Shown here: positions 20,595-29,592 of the stretch, in pieces | How the letters are laid out: each line of letters opens with the position of its first letter | Position numbering within the stretch: the stretch's first letter is position 1 | Assembly (NCBI RefSeq): GCF_013359865.1 | Contig: NZ_JABMCE010000049.1 | Span: 1-36,026 of the forward strand | DNA from: Curtobacterium pusillum | GTDB lineage: Bacteria > Actinomycetota > Actinomycetes > Actinomycetales > Microbacteriaceae | Direction: 5' to 3' | Length of the DNA: 36,026 nucleotides | Program-made: the position numbers and the translations under genes | Notes under the pieces: model-generated | Database searches by the model: none | Told to the model about the DNA's origin: nothing | The model's input: only the letters and a program-made list of their open reading frames with translations

Positions 20595-21380
20595 TCAGAG
20601 CGCGGCGAGCTCCTCGTCGAAGACCTCGGCGAGGAAGACCTCGAGCGCCCGCCACGAGCGCCGGTCGGCACGGGCCTGGTACTGCGCCCCGTGGTCCGGC
20701 GCGTCGGTGCCCGGCACCGCGAAGGCGTGCATCGCGCCGGCGTACGTGATGACCTGCCAGTCCACGTCCGGTGCGCCGCGCATCTCGTCCTGCCAGGCGG
20801 CGACCTTCGCGTCCGGCACGACAGGGTCGGCGGCGCCGGTCAGGACGAGCAGCTTCGCGCGGATCTCGGCCGCGTCGGAGGGCTCGTGCGTGATGAGGCC
20901 ACCGTGGAACGAGACCGCACCGACGAGGTCGGCCCCGGTCCGCGCGAGCTCGAGCGCCGAGGACCCGCCGAAGCAGTACCCCATCACGACGACGCGCGAG
21001 GGATCGACGTCGGGGTCGTCGAGCAGGCGGTCGAGTCCGGCGCGCACGCGCGCACGCAGGAGGGGGAGGTCCTGGTAGAAGGAGCCCGCGACCTGGCCGG
21101 CGGTGTCGTCGCCCGGCCGGACTCCCTCGCCGTAGACGTCGGCGCCGAGGGCCACGTAGCCGAGCCGCGCGAGCATCGTGACCCGCGCCTCGACGTGTTC
21201 GTCCACGCCGTGCCAGTCGTGCACGACGAGCACCGCCGGGCGCCGTCCGGCGATGGCGGTGTCCTTCGCGATCACGCCGAGCAGCGGGGTGCCCTCGTGG
21301 TGGTAACGGACGGTGTCGACGCGGACGTCGGCTCCGGCGGGTTCGGGAACGGTCTGCAGGACGTCGTCGATCGCGGTCAC
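20595..21380 (-). CDS. Dienelactone-hydrolase-family alpha/beta hydrolase
   Basis: A 261-residue cytosolic alpha/beta hydrolase. The nucleophile is Cys136 in GYCFGGSSAL, as in carboxymethylenebutenolidase; acid Asp185 in LTGAADPVVPD; His218 in AGAMHAFAVP. The oxyanion-side motif is VVHDWHGVDE. Family members hydrolyse dienelactones or other small esters; the substrate here is unknown. The GTG at 21380 (MTAIDDVLQTV) is 11 bases after the zwf stop, so the two are probably cotranscribed. Confidence 0.85.
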   Translation of the reverse strand: MTAIDDVLQTVPEPAGADVRVDTVRYHHEGTPLLGVIAKDTAIAGRRPAVLVVHDWHGVDEHVEARVTMLARLGYVALGADVYGEGVRPGDDTAGQVAGSFYQDLPLLRARVRAGLDRLLDDPDVDPSRVVVMGYCFGGSSALELARTGADLVGAVSFHGGLITHEPSDAAEIRAKLLVLTGAADPVVPDAKVAAWQDEMRGAPDVDWQVITYAGAMHAFAVPGTDAPDHGAQYQARADRRSWRALEVFLAEVFDEELAAL

Positions 21381-21391
21381 GTCAGGCGACG

Positions 21392-22810
21392 TTACGCGTC
21401 GATGTTGTCCCAGCCCTCGGGTCCCTCCGAGCCGGCCGGGTACTCGTCGAGCGGCGCGTCGCCGTCCCGCCAGGCCTGCAGGAAGGGCTCGACGACCTTC
21501 CAGCCCTGCACGGCGCTGTCCCCGCGGACGGAGAGCGTGGCGTCGCCCTCGAGGACCCCGGCGAGGACCTCGCCGTAGGCGCTGAGCCGCCCCGGGTTGA
21601 ACTTGGTCTCGAGGGACGTGTGGTCGATCGTGTACGGGTCGCCGGGGCCGTTCACGTTGAGTTCGAGCTGCATCTCGTCCGGCGCGATCCAGATGCGCAG
21701 TCGGTCGGGCCGTTCGGCACCGGACAGCCCGACGGGGATGTGCGGCGAGTCCTTGAAGGTGACGACGATCTCGCGCCGCTGCTTCGCGAGCGCCTTCCCG
21801 GAGCGCAGCGTGAACGGGACGCCCGCCCATCGCCAGTTCGCGATCTCGAGCGTGAGCTGCGCGAGGGTCTCGGTGCCGAGCGACGGGTCGACGCCCTCTT
21901 CGTCCGCGTACGACGGCAGCGACCGGTCGCCGATCTTCCCGGCCGTGTACCGCGCCCGCTTGCCTGCCGCGAGGACATCGCCACCCCAGGGCCGCAGTGC
22001 GCGGAGCACGAGTTCCTTCTGGGTCCGCAGGTCGTCCGCGTCGATCGACGCCGGTGCCTCCATCGCCACGACGGCCAGCACCTGCAGCAGGTGGCTCTGG
22101 ATCATGTCGACGAGGGCGCCCGCCTTGTCGTAGTACCGCGCCCGCCCTTCGAGACCGAGGGTCTCGTCGTAGACGATGTCGACCCGCTCGACGTGCGTGG
22201 ACGACAGCAGCGGCTCGACGACGCGGTTCGCGAAGCGCAGGCCGAGCAGGTTCAGGACGGTGGAGCGGCCGAGGAAGTGGTCGACGCGGTGGATGCGTTC
22301 CTCGGGCAGGAACGAGTGCAGCAGCTCGTTGAGGTGCTCGGCGCTCTCGGCGTCGGTGCCGAACGGCTTCTCGAGCGCGAAACGGGTCCCGGCGGGCAGG
22401 TCGAGGTCCTTGAGGACGGCGCAGCTCTTCTCGGTGACGGCGGGCGGCAGCGCGAAGTACACCGCCGGGTCGTGGTCGCACTGGCCGAGCAGCGTCTTCA
22501 GGTCGTCGGCGTCGGTCACGTCGGCCTTGCGGTAGCTCGACGCGTCGACGACCGCCTGCAGTCGCTCCGACAGCCGGCTCTCGCCGGACGCCCCCTCGTC
22601 CTCGTTCTTCGACGCCTGCGCGTTCTCGAAGGAATCGCGCACCTGCGCCTTCCAGTCGGCGTCCGAGATGTCCTCCACACCGGCCCCGACGAGCTGCACG
22701 TCCCAGTCCTCCTTCACCTCGAGGAGGGTCGCGAGACCCGGGAGCAGCAGCCGCTTGGACAGGTCGCCACTGGCACCGAGGATGAGCAGTGAGGTCTGGA
22801 GGCTCGACAT
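21392..22810 (-). CDS. zwf: Glucose-6-phosphate dehydrogenase
   Basis: 472 residues. It oxidises glucose 6-phosphate with NADP, the first step of the oxidative pentose phosphate pathway. NADP-binding LGASGDLSKR lies at 11-20; EKPFG at 147-151; the catalytic block RVDHFLGR at 175-182 has its His at 178. This block is usually RIDHYLGK, so Val, Phe and Arg are conservative changes at normally invariant-looking positions. C-terminal beta+alpha domain blocks include GVPFTLRSGKAL. Length is normal. It stands apart from opcA or transaldolase genes, suggesting a second zwf copy. Divergent from the oxidoreductase gene across an 81-base region with a perfect palindrome. Confidence 0.9.
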   Translation of the reverse strand: MSSLQTSLLILGASGDLSKRLLLPGLATLLEVKEDWDVQLVGAGVEDISDADWKAQVRDSFENAQASKNEDEGASGESRLSERLQAVVDASSYRKADVTDADDLKTLLGQCDHDPAVYFALPPAVTEKSCAVLKDLDLPAGTRFALEKPFGTDAESAEHLNELLHSFLPEERIHRVDHFLGRSTVLNLLGLRFANRVVEPLLSSTHVERVDIVYDETLGLEGRARYYDKAGALVDMIQSHLLQVLAVVAMEAPASIDADDLRTQKELVLRALRPWGGDVLAAGKRARYTAGKIGDRSLPSYADEEGVDPSLGTETLAQLTLEIANWRWAGVPFTLRSGKALAKQRREIVVTFKDSPHIPVGLSGAERPDRLRIWIAPDEMQLELNVNGPGDPYTIDHTSLETKFNPGRLSAYGEVLAGVLEGDATLSVRGDSAVQGWKVVEPFLQAWRDGDAPLDEYPAGSEGPEGWDNIDA

Positions 22811-22825
22811 GCCCCAGAACGTACT

Positions 22826-22843
22826 CACGTGTTCCGACACGTG
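22826..22843. promoter_or_regulatory. Perfect inverted repeat between zwf and oxidoreductase genes
   Basis: CACGTGTTCCGACACGTG, two 7-base arms around TCCG, in an 81-base divergent spacer. It lies 16 bases upstream of the zwf start and 49 bases before the oxidoreductase start. This is the form of a dimeric regulator site. Confidence 0.5.
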
Positions 22844-22891
22844 GCCGGGAGAGGCCGATACGGTGGGACCAGTTCGGCGCGAGGGAGCACG

Positions 22892-24046
22892 ATGAGCAGT
22901 GGGTACGGAGGACGACGCCTCCGCGTCGCGGTGGTCGGGACGGGCATGATCGCCGGGGTCCACGCACGGGCCGCGCGCGCAGCCGGAGCCGAGGTGCTCG
23001 GGGTGCTCGGCCGGAACCAGGCCCGCTCCGAGCAGGTCGCCGCGCAGCTCGACCTGCCCCGCGGGTACACCTCCCTCGACGAGGTGATCGCGGACGCTCC
23101 GGACGTCGTGCACATCTGCACGCCCAACGACCAGCACCACCCGCAGGCCCTCGCCGTGATCCGCGCCGGCATCAACGTCGTGTGCGAGAAGCCGCTCGCG
23201 ATCGACGCCGCGCAGGCCATCGAGCTGGTCGAGGCCGCCCGCGACGCGGGGGTCGTCGCGACGGTGCCGTTCGTGTACCGGTACCACCCGATGGTCCGTG
23301 AGATCCGCGGCCGCATCGCGGACGGCGACCTGGGCCGGGTGCTCGCGGTGCACGGCCACTACCTGCAGGACTGGATGCTCGACGAGGACGCGTCCTCGTG
23401 GCGGGTCGACGCCGGCTCCGGCGGGCTCTCGCGGGCGTTCGCGGACATCGGCTCGCACTGGTGCGACCTGGTCGAGTTCGTGACCGGCGAGCAGTTCGCC
23501 TCGGTCTCGGCGGCGACCGACATCGTCTACGCCACGCGGCCGGCGGCCTCGGGTCCGTCGTTCTCCGGCTCGCCTGATCCCGACCCGGTCGCGGACACCA
23601 GCACGCGGGCCGAGGTCACCACGGAGGACACCGCGGTCGCGACCTTCCGGACCGGCACCGGCCGCATCGGCAACGTGGTCATCTCGCAGGTGTCCTCCGG
23701 GCGCAAGAACCGGCTGTGGTTCGAGGTCGACGGCACCCGCGGCTCGGCGGCCTTCGACCAGGAGCAGCCCGAGTCGGCGTGGTTCGGCAACGAGCGTGGC
23801 GCGCAGATCGTCGTCCGGGACCCCGCGCTGGGCGTGCCCGACCAGCGGCGCCTGGCGTTGGTCCCCTCCGGCCACCCGCAGGGGTACCTCGACGCGTTCG
23901 CCGCGTTCGTCGCCGACACGTACGCGGCGGTCCGCGGCGAGGCGCCGGAGGGCCTGCCGACCTTCGAGGACGGGGCTCGCGCGGCACGCATCATCGACGC
24001 CGTGATCGGCAGCGCGGCCGACGGCACGTGGAGGGAGATCCGATGA
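22892..24046 (+). CDS. Gfo/Idh/MocA-family oxidoreductase
   Basis: 384 residues. N-terminal Rossmann fold with VAVVGTGMIAG (13-22), then the family's catalytic-lysine motif EKPL (99-102) and the C-terminal alpha/beta domain (YRYHPMVREIRGRIADGDLG; DIGSHWCDLVEFVTG). It oxidises or reduces a sugar, cyclitol or related substrate with NAD(P). The ATG at 22892 follows GAGGGA. The stop overlaps the isomerase start (ATGA), so these two probably act on the same substrate. Substrate not identifiable. Confidence 0.88.
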   Translation: MSSGYGGRRLRVAVVGTGMIAGVHARAARAAGAEVLGVLGRNQARSEQVAAQLDLPRGYTSLDEVIADAPDVVHICTPNDQHHPQALAVIRAGINVVCEKPLAIDAAQAIELVEAARDAGVVATVPFVYRYHPMVREIRGRIADGDLGRVLAVHGHYLQDWMLDEDASSWRVDAGSGGLSRAFADIGSHWCDLVEFVTGEQFASVSAATDIVYATRPAASGPSFSGSPDPDPVADTSTRAEVTTEDTAVATFRTGTGRIGNVVISQVSSGRKNRLWFEVDGTRGSAAFDQEQPESAWFGNERGAQIVVRDPALGVPDQRRLALVPSGHPQGYLDAFAAFVADTYAAVRGEAPEGLPTFEDGARAARIIDAVIGSAADGTWREIR

Positions 24047-24969
24047 AGCTCGGGATGCTCACGGCCTGCCTGCCCGGGTGGTCGCTGGGCCGTATCGCCG
24101 AGTTCGCCTCCGAGCAGGGCTACGAACGGCTCGAAGTGGGTGTCTGGCCCGGTACCGGCGGCCGCGACTTCGAGGCGGCGCACCTGCCCGTCGCGACCTT
24201 CACCGAGTCGGACGCCGAGGCGACCAGGGAGCTGCTGGACCGCACCGGGCTCGAGATCTCCGCGTTCGCCTACTACGAGAACAACCTCCACCAGGACGCG
24301 TCCCGGCGCGCGTCGGTCCACGAGCACCTGAAGCACGCGATCGACGCCGCCCAGACGCTCGGCGTGCCCTACGTCGGGACGTTCATCGGCCGCGACAACA
24401 CGAAGTCCGTCCGCGACAACATGGCCGAGGGCGACCGGGTGCTGCCGGAGCTCGTCGACTACGCCGGGGAACGCGGCGTGAAGCTCATCATCGAGAACTG
24501 CGTCATGGAGGGCTGGCACCCGGACGGCTACCCGGGCAACATCGCCTACTCCCCGGAGCTCTGGGGCTGGGTGACCGGGCTCGGGTTCGGGCTGAACTGG
24601 GACCCCTCGCACCTGACGTGGATCGGCATCGACCCGCTCGAGACGATCCTGCCGTTCGCGGAGCACATCGTGCACGCGCAGGCGAAGGACCTCGAGCTGT
24701 TCCCGGACGAGCGCAACCGGTACGGCTTCTTCGGCAAGGTCGACAAGGGCGACGACCCGTGGGACATGGGATGGTGGCGGTTCCGGGTGCCCGGCCGCGG
24801 CGTCGTGGACTGGCCGCACGTCGTCGACCGGCTCTACGAGGCGGGCTTCGACGGCACGCTGAGCGTCGAGCACGAGGACCCGCTGTGGGGCGGCACCGAC
24901 GAGAAGGTCCTCGAGGGGCTCCGCATCGCCCACCGCACGCTCCGCCCCTTGATCGCCCAGGAGACCTGA
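24043..24969 (+). CDS. Sugar phosphate isomerase/epimerase (AP-endonuclease-2-like TIM barrel)
   Basis: 308 residues of xylose-isomerase-like TIM barrel: MKLGMLTACLPGWSLGRIAE, GYERLEVGVWPG, LGVPYVGTFIGRDN, a metal-site Glu in KLIIENCVMEGW, GLNWDPSHLTWIGI, HIVHAQAKDLEL and a final Glu in GTLSVEHEDPLWG. The Glu, Asp/His, His and Glu at these places are the divalent-metal ligands of the family. GAGGGA precedes the ATG. It probably epimerises or isomerises the product of the coupled oxidoreductase. Confidence 0.86.
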   Translation: MKLGMLTACLPGWSLGRIAEFASEQGYERLEVGVWPGTGGRDFEAAHLPVATFTESDAEATRELLDRTGLEISAFAYYENNLHQDASRRASVHEHLKHAIDAAQTLGVPYVGTFIGRDNTKSVRDNMAEGDRVLPELVDYAGERGVKLIIENCVMEGWHPDGYPGNIAYSPELWGWVTGLGFGLNWDPSHLTWIGIDPLETILPFAEHIVHAQAKDLELFPDERNRYGFFGKVDKGDDPWDMGWWRFRVPGRGVVDWPHVVDRLYEAGFDGTLSVEHEDPLWGGTDEKVLEGLRIAHRTLRPLIAQET

Positions 24970-25002
24970 GCGCGTACAGGAACGACCGAGCACGGTGGTG
25001 CC

Positions 25003-26817
25003 ATGAGCACGACCGTGAGCGACTTCGTCATCGACCGCATCAAGGCCTGGGGCGTCTCCCGGGTGTTCGGCTACCCCGGCGACGGCATCGGCGCGTTCGA
25101 CGGGGCGCTCGGCAAGGCGGACGACTCCGAGCGTGCGCTCGAGTACGTCCGGCCGACGCACGAGGAGATCGCCGCACTCATGGCGACCGCGCACGCGAAG
25201 TTCACCGGTGAGGTCGGCGTGTGCGTCGCGACGTCGAGCCCCGGTGCCTTCCACCTGCTGAACGGCCTCTACGACGCGCAGATGGACAACCAGCCGGTGG
25301 TCGCCATCGTGGGGCAGCAGGGCCTGGCGTCGATCGGCACGTTCACGCAGCAGGAGTCGAACCTCGAGCGGGTGTTCGCCGACGTCGCCTGCTACGTCGA
25401 GACCGTCGCCACGCCGGACGCCGTCGGGGTCGTCGTGGACACGGCGTTCCGGACGGCGATGCTCCGGAAGCAGCCGGCCGTGGTCGTGCTCCCCCACGAC
25501 GTGCAGGCCATGTCGTACGAGGCGCCCGCCGCCGAGCACTGGGTCTCCCGCTCCAGCGACGTGCCCGCGTCGACCCGGATCACCCCGCCGGCCGAGGACG
25601 TCCGGAAGCTGGCCGAGATCCTCAACGCCGGGGAGCGCGTGACCTTCCTGGTCGGCGCCGGGGCACGCGGTGCGACGGACCAGGTGCTCGCCGCCGCCGA
25701 GAAGTCCGGCGCGGGCATCATCACCGCCCTGCGCGGCAAGGACGTCATCCCCTCGGACGTCCCGTACCACACGCAGCAGGTCGGTCTGCTCGGTTCCCGT
25801 CCGAGCCTGACGCAGATCAAGGAGTGCGACACCATCGTGCTGCTCGGCACGAACTACCCGTACGGCGAGTACCTGCCCGCGACCGGTCAGGCGCGGGGCG
25901 TGCAGGTGGACATCAAGCCCGAACAACTGGGCCTGCGCTACCCGACGGAGCTCAACGTCTGGGGAGACGTCGGCGCCACACTGGACGCCGTGCTGCCGCT
26001 GCTGGAGGCGACCGAGGACCACAGCTGGCAGGAGCGCCTCGCCGACGAGATGCGCGAGTGGGAAGCCGAGATGGGCCGCCAAGCGGAGGTCGCCTACGAC
26101 GACGGAGTGAACCCGCGCCGGGTGATCAGCGCCGTCAACGCACGACTGCCCGAGGGCGTCACCGTCACGTGCGATGCCGGCACGACGGCCGACTGGTACG
26201 GCCACCACATCCGACTCCGTCGAGGCATGCGCGGCGACCTGTCCGGCCGCCTCGCGACCATGCTGGCGGCCATGCCGTACGCGGTCGCGGCGAAGTTCGC
26301 GTTCCCCGACCGTCCGGCGGTGTGCACGATCGGCGACGGCGCGTTCCAGATGCTCGGGATGAACGAGCTCATCACCGTGAAGAAGTACCTGGCGTCCTGG
26401 CCGAACCAGCAGCTCGTGATCGTCGTCATGCACAACGACGACCTCGGGCAGGTGTCGTGGGAGATGCGCACCGAGGACGGCAACCCGATGTGGCGCGGCT
26501 CCCAGGACGTCGAGACCATGGACTACGCCGGGTACGCCGAACTCCTCGGCTTCACCGGCATCGCGGTGCACGACGACGACGAGGTCGAGGCCGCGGTCGA
26601 GCGGGCGTTCGAGAACCCCGGGGTGACGCTCATCGACGCCTACGTGAGCCGGAACGTGCCCCCGCTCCCGCCGCACATCACCGCCGAGTACGCGATGAAC
26701 ACGGCGAAGAGCCTGCTCAAGGGCGACCCGGTCGAGCTCGGTGTCGTGAAGGACTCCGCGAAGGCGATGGCGGCGGAGGCCGTGGAGCGCGTGAAGGGTG
26801 CCCTCGGCCGCGACTGA
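25003..26817 (+). CDS. Thiamine-pyrophosphate enzyme (pyruvate oxidase / acetolactate synthase-like)
   Basis: 604 residues with all three TPP-enzyme domains. N-terminal Pyr domain: VFGYPGDGIGAF, with cofactor-activating Glu54 in PTHEEIAALM. Central domain (~195-330): VTFLVGAGARGA, LLGTNYPYGEYLP. C-terminal PP domain: GDGAF at 444-448 to NDD at 478-480, the Mg/TPP motif. Closest overall to the pyruvate-oxidase-like TPP-requiring proteins of Actinobacteria. Pyruvate oxidase, pyruvate decarboxylase or a lyase on a sugar-derived ketone are all possible. It lies 33 bases after the isomerase and may belong to its operon. Confidence 0.82.
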   Translation: MSTTVSDFVIDRIKAWGVSRVFGYPGDGIGAFDGALGKADDSERALEYVRPTHEEIAALMATAHAKFTGEVGVCVATSSPGAFHLLNGLYDAQMDNQPVVAIVGQQGLASIGTFTQQESNLERVFADVACYVETVATPDAVGVVVDTAFRTAMLRKQPAVVVLPHDVQAMSYEAPAAEHWVSRSSDVPASTRITPPAEDVRKLAEILNAGERVTFLVGAGARGATDQVLAAAEKSGAGIITALRGKDVIPSDVPYHTQQVGLLGSRPSLTQIKECDTIVLLGTNYPYGEYLPATGQARGVQVDIKPEQLGLRYPTELNVWGDVGATLDAVLPLLEATEDHSWQERLADEMREWEAEMGRQAEVAYDDGVNPRRVISAVNARLPEGVTVTCDAGTTADWYGHHIRLRRGMRGDLSGRLATMLAAMPYAVAAKFAFPDRPAVCTIGDGAFQMLGMNELITVKKYLASWPNQQLVIVVMHNDDLGQVSWEMRTEDGNPMWRGSQDVETMDYAGYAELLGFTGIAVHDDDEVEAAVERAFENPGVTLIDAYVSRNVPPLPPHITAEYAMNTAKSLLKGDPVELGVVKDSAKAMAAEAVERVKGALGRD

Positions 26818-26908
26818 TGACGCGCTGATGGTGCGGATGTGAACACCACGTGACGGGTCGCGGCGCCGTCTGGCGTGCCGCCTGTGGGTTCTCCTAGGTT
26901 CGTCGCTG

Positions 26909-29260
26909 ATGAACACTTCCGACAACACCCCAACGCCCCGCGGACGACGTCGCGTCGCCGCCGGTGCCGCCCTCGCCGCCGGCGTCCTCGTGGCGCTGTC
27001 CGTCCCATCCACGGCCACCGCGGCCGAGGGTGACACCACGATCGACATCGTCGACATCAACGACTTCCACGGACGCATCGAGTCCGAGGGCACCGCTGCG
27101 GACAAGGCCGCCGGTGCCGCGAAGCTCGCCTCCGTCGTCCAGTCGTACCGCGAAGCCAACCCGAACACCATCTTCGCGAGCGTCGGCGACAACGTCGGTG
27201 CCTCGACGTTCACCTCGCTCATCCAGAACGACTCACCGACCATCGACGCCCTCAACGCGATGGACCTCGACGTCAGCGCGATCGGCAACCACGAGCTCGA
27301 CAAGGGCCAGGACGACCTGACCGGTCGCATCGAGGACCGCGCCGAGTGGCCGTACATCTCGGCGAACATCGTCGAGGAGGGCACGACCGACCCGGCGTTC
27401 ACCCCCTACGAGGTCATCGAGCGCGGCGGCGTCAGGGTCGGCTTCATCGGGGCCACCACCGAGGACCTCATCCCCGGCCTGGTCAGCCCCGGCGGCGTCG
27501 AGGGCCTCGCGATGGCCCCGATCGTCAGCCAGGTGAACAGGTACGCCGACCAGCTCACCGACGGCGACGCGGCCAACGGCGAGGCGGACGTCCTCGTCCT
27601 GCTCGTGCACGAGGGTGCCACCACGGCGAACATCGCCGACGCGACCGGCACCGGCGCCTTCGGGAAGATCACCTCCGGCGTCTCGTCCAGGGTCGCCGCG
27701 ATCGTGTCCGCGCACACCCACGCGACGTACGACCACGAGATCGCCGGCCCGGACGGCACACTGCGCCCCGTCATCCAGACCGGTTCGTACGGCGTGAACT
27801 ACGGCCACCTGAAGCTCACCGTGGGCGCCGACAAGACGCTCACGAGCATCGAGTCCGAGGTGAAGTCGGTCAACGCCGAGACGACCGTGCCGGCCGACCT
27901 CACGTCGACGAACGCGGTCGCCGACATCGTCTCCTCCGCGAAGGCCGTCGCCGACGTCGAGGGCGCGAAGAAGCTCGGTGAGATCACGGGCGACTTCCGC
28001 CGCGCGGTCCAGTCCGACGGCACCACGGAGAACCGCGGCGGCGAATCGAACCTCGGCAATTCCATCGCGGAGGTCCAGCGCGCGGCGACCGAGCGGAACG
28101 GCTCGCAGGTCGCCTTCATGAACCCGGGCGGACTCCGCACGGACATGCTCTACGCGTCGAGCGGTGCAGGCGATCCCGACGGCACGGTCACCTACAAGGA
28201 GGCCGCGCTCGTCCAGCCCTTCGCGAACACCCTCGTCACCGAGGACATGACCGGCGCGCAGATCAAGGCCGCGCTCGAGCAGCAGTGGCAGCCGGACGGC
28301 CTCGAGCGTCCGTTCCTCAAGCTCGGCGTCTCGAACGGCTTCGCGTACACCTACGACCCGTCGAAGGGCCGCGGCGAGCGCATCACGTCGATGTCCCTGG
28401 ACGGCGAGACCATCGCGCCGACCGACACGCTCAAGGTCACCGTGAACTCGTTCCTGTCGACCGGTGGCGACAACTTCGCCGCCTTCGCGACCGGGTCGAA
28501 CGTCGCCGACTCCGGCCAGGTGGACCTGCAGGCACAGGTGGACTACTTCGCCGCGCAGACGACGCCCGTCGCCCCGCCGACCGACCAGCGTGCCGTCGGC
28601 GTCACCGTGACCCCGACGCCCGAGGGCGGCTTCCGGCCCGGTGACGAGATCACCGTCGACCTCTCCTCGCTCATCTTCTCGAGCGACGACCCGGAGGAGG
28701 CGGGCACCGTCTCGATCAGCGCCGGCGACACCGAGCTGGCGACCGCCGACATCGACCCGACCGTCGTCGACAAGACCGACGAACAGGGTCGCGCGACGCT
28801 GAGCTTCGCGGTCCCCGGCGCCGCGACGGACGCGAACCCCCTGACCGCCCTCGGCCGCGCGTTCGGCACGACCGTCCTCGCCGCGGCGGTCACGCCGACC
28901 GCCACCGCGGACGAGCCGCTCGTCGTCACGCTGCCGAACGGGCAGACCGTCACGCTCGCCGTGTCGATCCCGATCGCGGCGGCCGTCGACCCGGCGGACC
29001 CGACCGATCCGTCCGAACCGACCACCCCGGGTGCCGGCGACGGCGGCGACGGCACGGGTGCGGTGGGTGTCGACACCGACGGGGACGGCGTCGTCGACGG
29101 CGCCGCCCCGGTGGACGCCGCCGGCGCGCTCGCCTACACCGGCGGCGACCTCGCGGTCCCGGCGATCGCGGCGGGCGTCCTGCTCCTCGCCGGTCTGGTG
29201 GCGCTGGTCCTCGTCCGCCGGAAGCGCGCGCAGCGCGACGAGACGGTCCCGACGGACTGA
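26909..29260 (+). CDS. Secreted 5'-nucleotidase with LAXTG wall anchor
   Basis: 783 residues. Signal peptide (basic RGRRR, hydrophobic 16-33, cleavage near ATAAEG ~39). Calcineurin-like metallophosphatase domain (~44-270) with NDFHG (51-55), GDNVGAS, GNHELD (126-131) and HTHATYDHE. 5'-nucleotidase C-terminal domain (~310-520) with GESNLGN and NPGGLRTDM. A beta-sandwich domain (~560-690) and a Pro/Asp/Gly-rich stalk follow. The sorting signal is LAYTG (741-745), a hydrophobic helix and RRKRAQRDE. LAXTG is the class E sortase motif of high-GC Gram-positives. It would release phosphate and nucleosides from nucleotides at the cell surface. A strong terminator follows. Confidence 0.88.
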   Translation: MNTSDNTPTPRGRRRVAAGAALAAGVLVALSVPSTATAAEGDTTIDIVDINDFHGRIESEGTAADKAAGAAKLASVVQSYREANPNTIFASVGDNVGASTFTSLIQNDSPTIDALNAMDLDVSAIGNHELDKGQDDLTGRIEDRAEWPYISANIVEEGTTDPAFTPYEVIERGGVRVGFIGATTEDLIPGLVSPGGVEGLAMAPIVSQVNRYADQLTDGDAANGEADVLVLLVHEGATTANIADATGTGAFGKITSGVSSRVAAIVSAHTHATYDHEIAGPDGTLRPVIQTGSYGVNYGHLKLTVGADKTLTSIESEVKSVNAETTVPADLTSTNAVADIVSSAKAVADVEGAKKLGEITGDFRRAVQSDGTTENRGGESNLGNSIAEVQRAATERNGSQVAFMNPGGLRTDMLYASSGAGDPDGTVTYKEAALVQPFANTLVTEDMTGAQIKAALEQQWQPDGLERPFLKLGVSNGFAYTYDPSKGRGERITSMSLDGETIAPTDTLKVTVNSFLSTGGDNFAAFATGSNVADSGQVDLQAQVDYFAAQTTPVAPPTDQRAVGVTVTPTPEGGFRPGDEITVDLSSLIFSSDDPEEAGTVSISAGDTELATADIDPTVVDKTDEQGRATLSFAVPGAATDANPLTALGRAFGTTVLAAAVTPTATADEPLVVTLPNGQTVTLAVSIPIAAAVDPADPTDPSEPTTPGAGDGGDGTGAVGVDTDGDGVVDGAAPVDAAGALAYTGGDLAVPAIAAGVLLLAGLVALVLVRRKRAQRDETVPTD

Positions 29261-29276
29261 CGCCGTCACGGCCGCT

Positions 29277-29316
29277 CGGAACGGGCCGTCTCACCTCGGT
29301 GAGGCGGCCCGTTCCG
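29277..29316 (+). terminator. Terminator of the 5'-nucleotidase gene
   Basis: A 40-base near-perfect hairpin: CGGAACGGGCC / GGCCCGTTCCG with eight further pairs inside (one G-U). It begins 16 bases after the stop. Confidence 0.75.
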
Positions 29317-29592
29317 CGTCGGTCCTGGAGGCACGACCCGCCCCCGGTGGGGCACCTCACCCACGCGCGGTGCGGGAACCGGCCCATCCCGCGCCTCCCC
29401 CGCTGGACCGGCGATCCGCGGCGTACGCTCAGCCCTGTCGCATCGCGACGCGTCGCGCTGGGTCGCCTCTCATCCCGGACGGTGGTTCCGCCCGGGGGAC
29501 TCCGCGACGCGGGTGCTCTCCGTCTCCAGGGAAACGACGGAGGGCACCCATCCCACGACGGGGCGGCGGCCATCGAGCGGGCCTCGTGGCGC
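29317..29592. other. Gene-free convergent stretch before efeB
   Basis: About 275 bases between the nucleotidase terminator and the efeB stop. Apart from the strong hairpin at 29511-29549 no gene or recognised riboswitch was seen. Open frames are Arg/Pro-rich shadows. Confidence 0.4.
29511..29549 (-). terminator. Candidate terminator of the efe operon
   Basis: A 14-bp stem with one G-U (GGGTGCTCTCCGTC / GACGGAGGGCACCC) and an 11-base loop. It lies 43 bases past the efeB stop on the minus strand. No clear T-run follows. Confidence 0.45.

Noticed and set aside
23527..27402. A 1291-codon open frame on the minus strand, antisense to the oxidoreductase, isomerase and TPP genes
   Set aside because: Composition is Arg/Val/Asp/His low-complexity from reading G/C-rich codons backwards. 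The opposite strand encodes three clear enzymes.
27233..29269. A 678-codon minus-strand frame under the 5'-nucleotidase
   Set aside because: Antisense shadow; the plus strand has signal peptide, catalytic motifs and sorting signal.
29317..29592. A riboswitch between the nucleotidase and efeB
   Set aside because: Strong hairpins are present but no conserved core of the families I know could be matched, and the region is between two gene ends, where a riboswitch is not expected.
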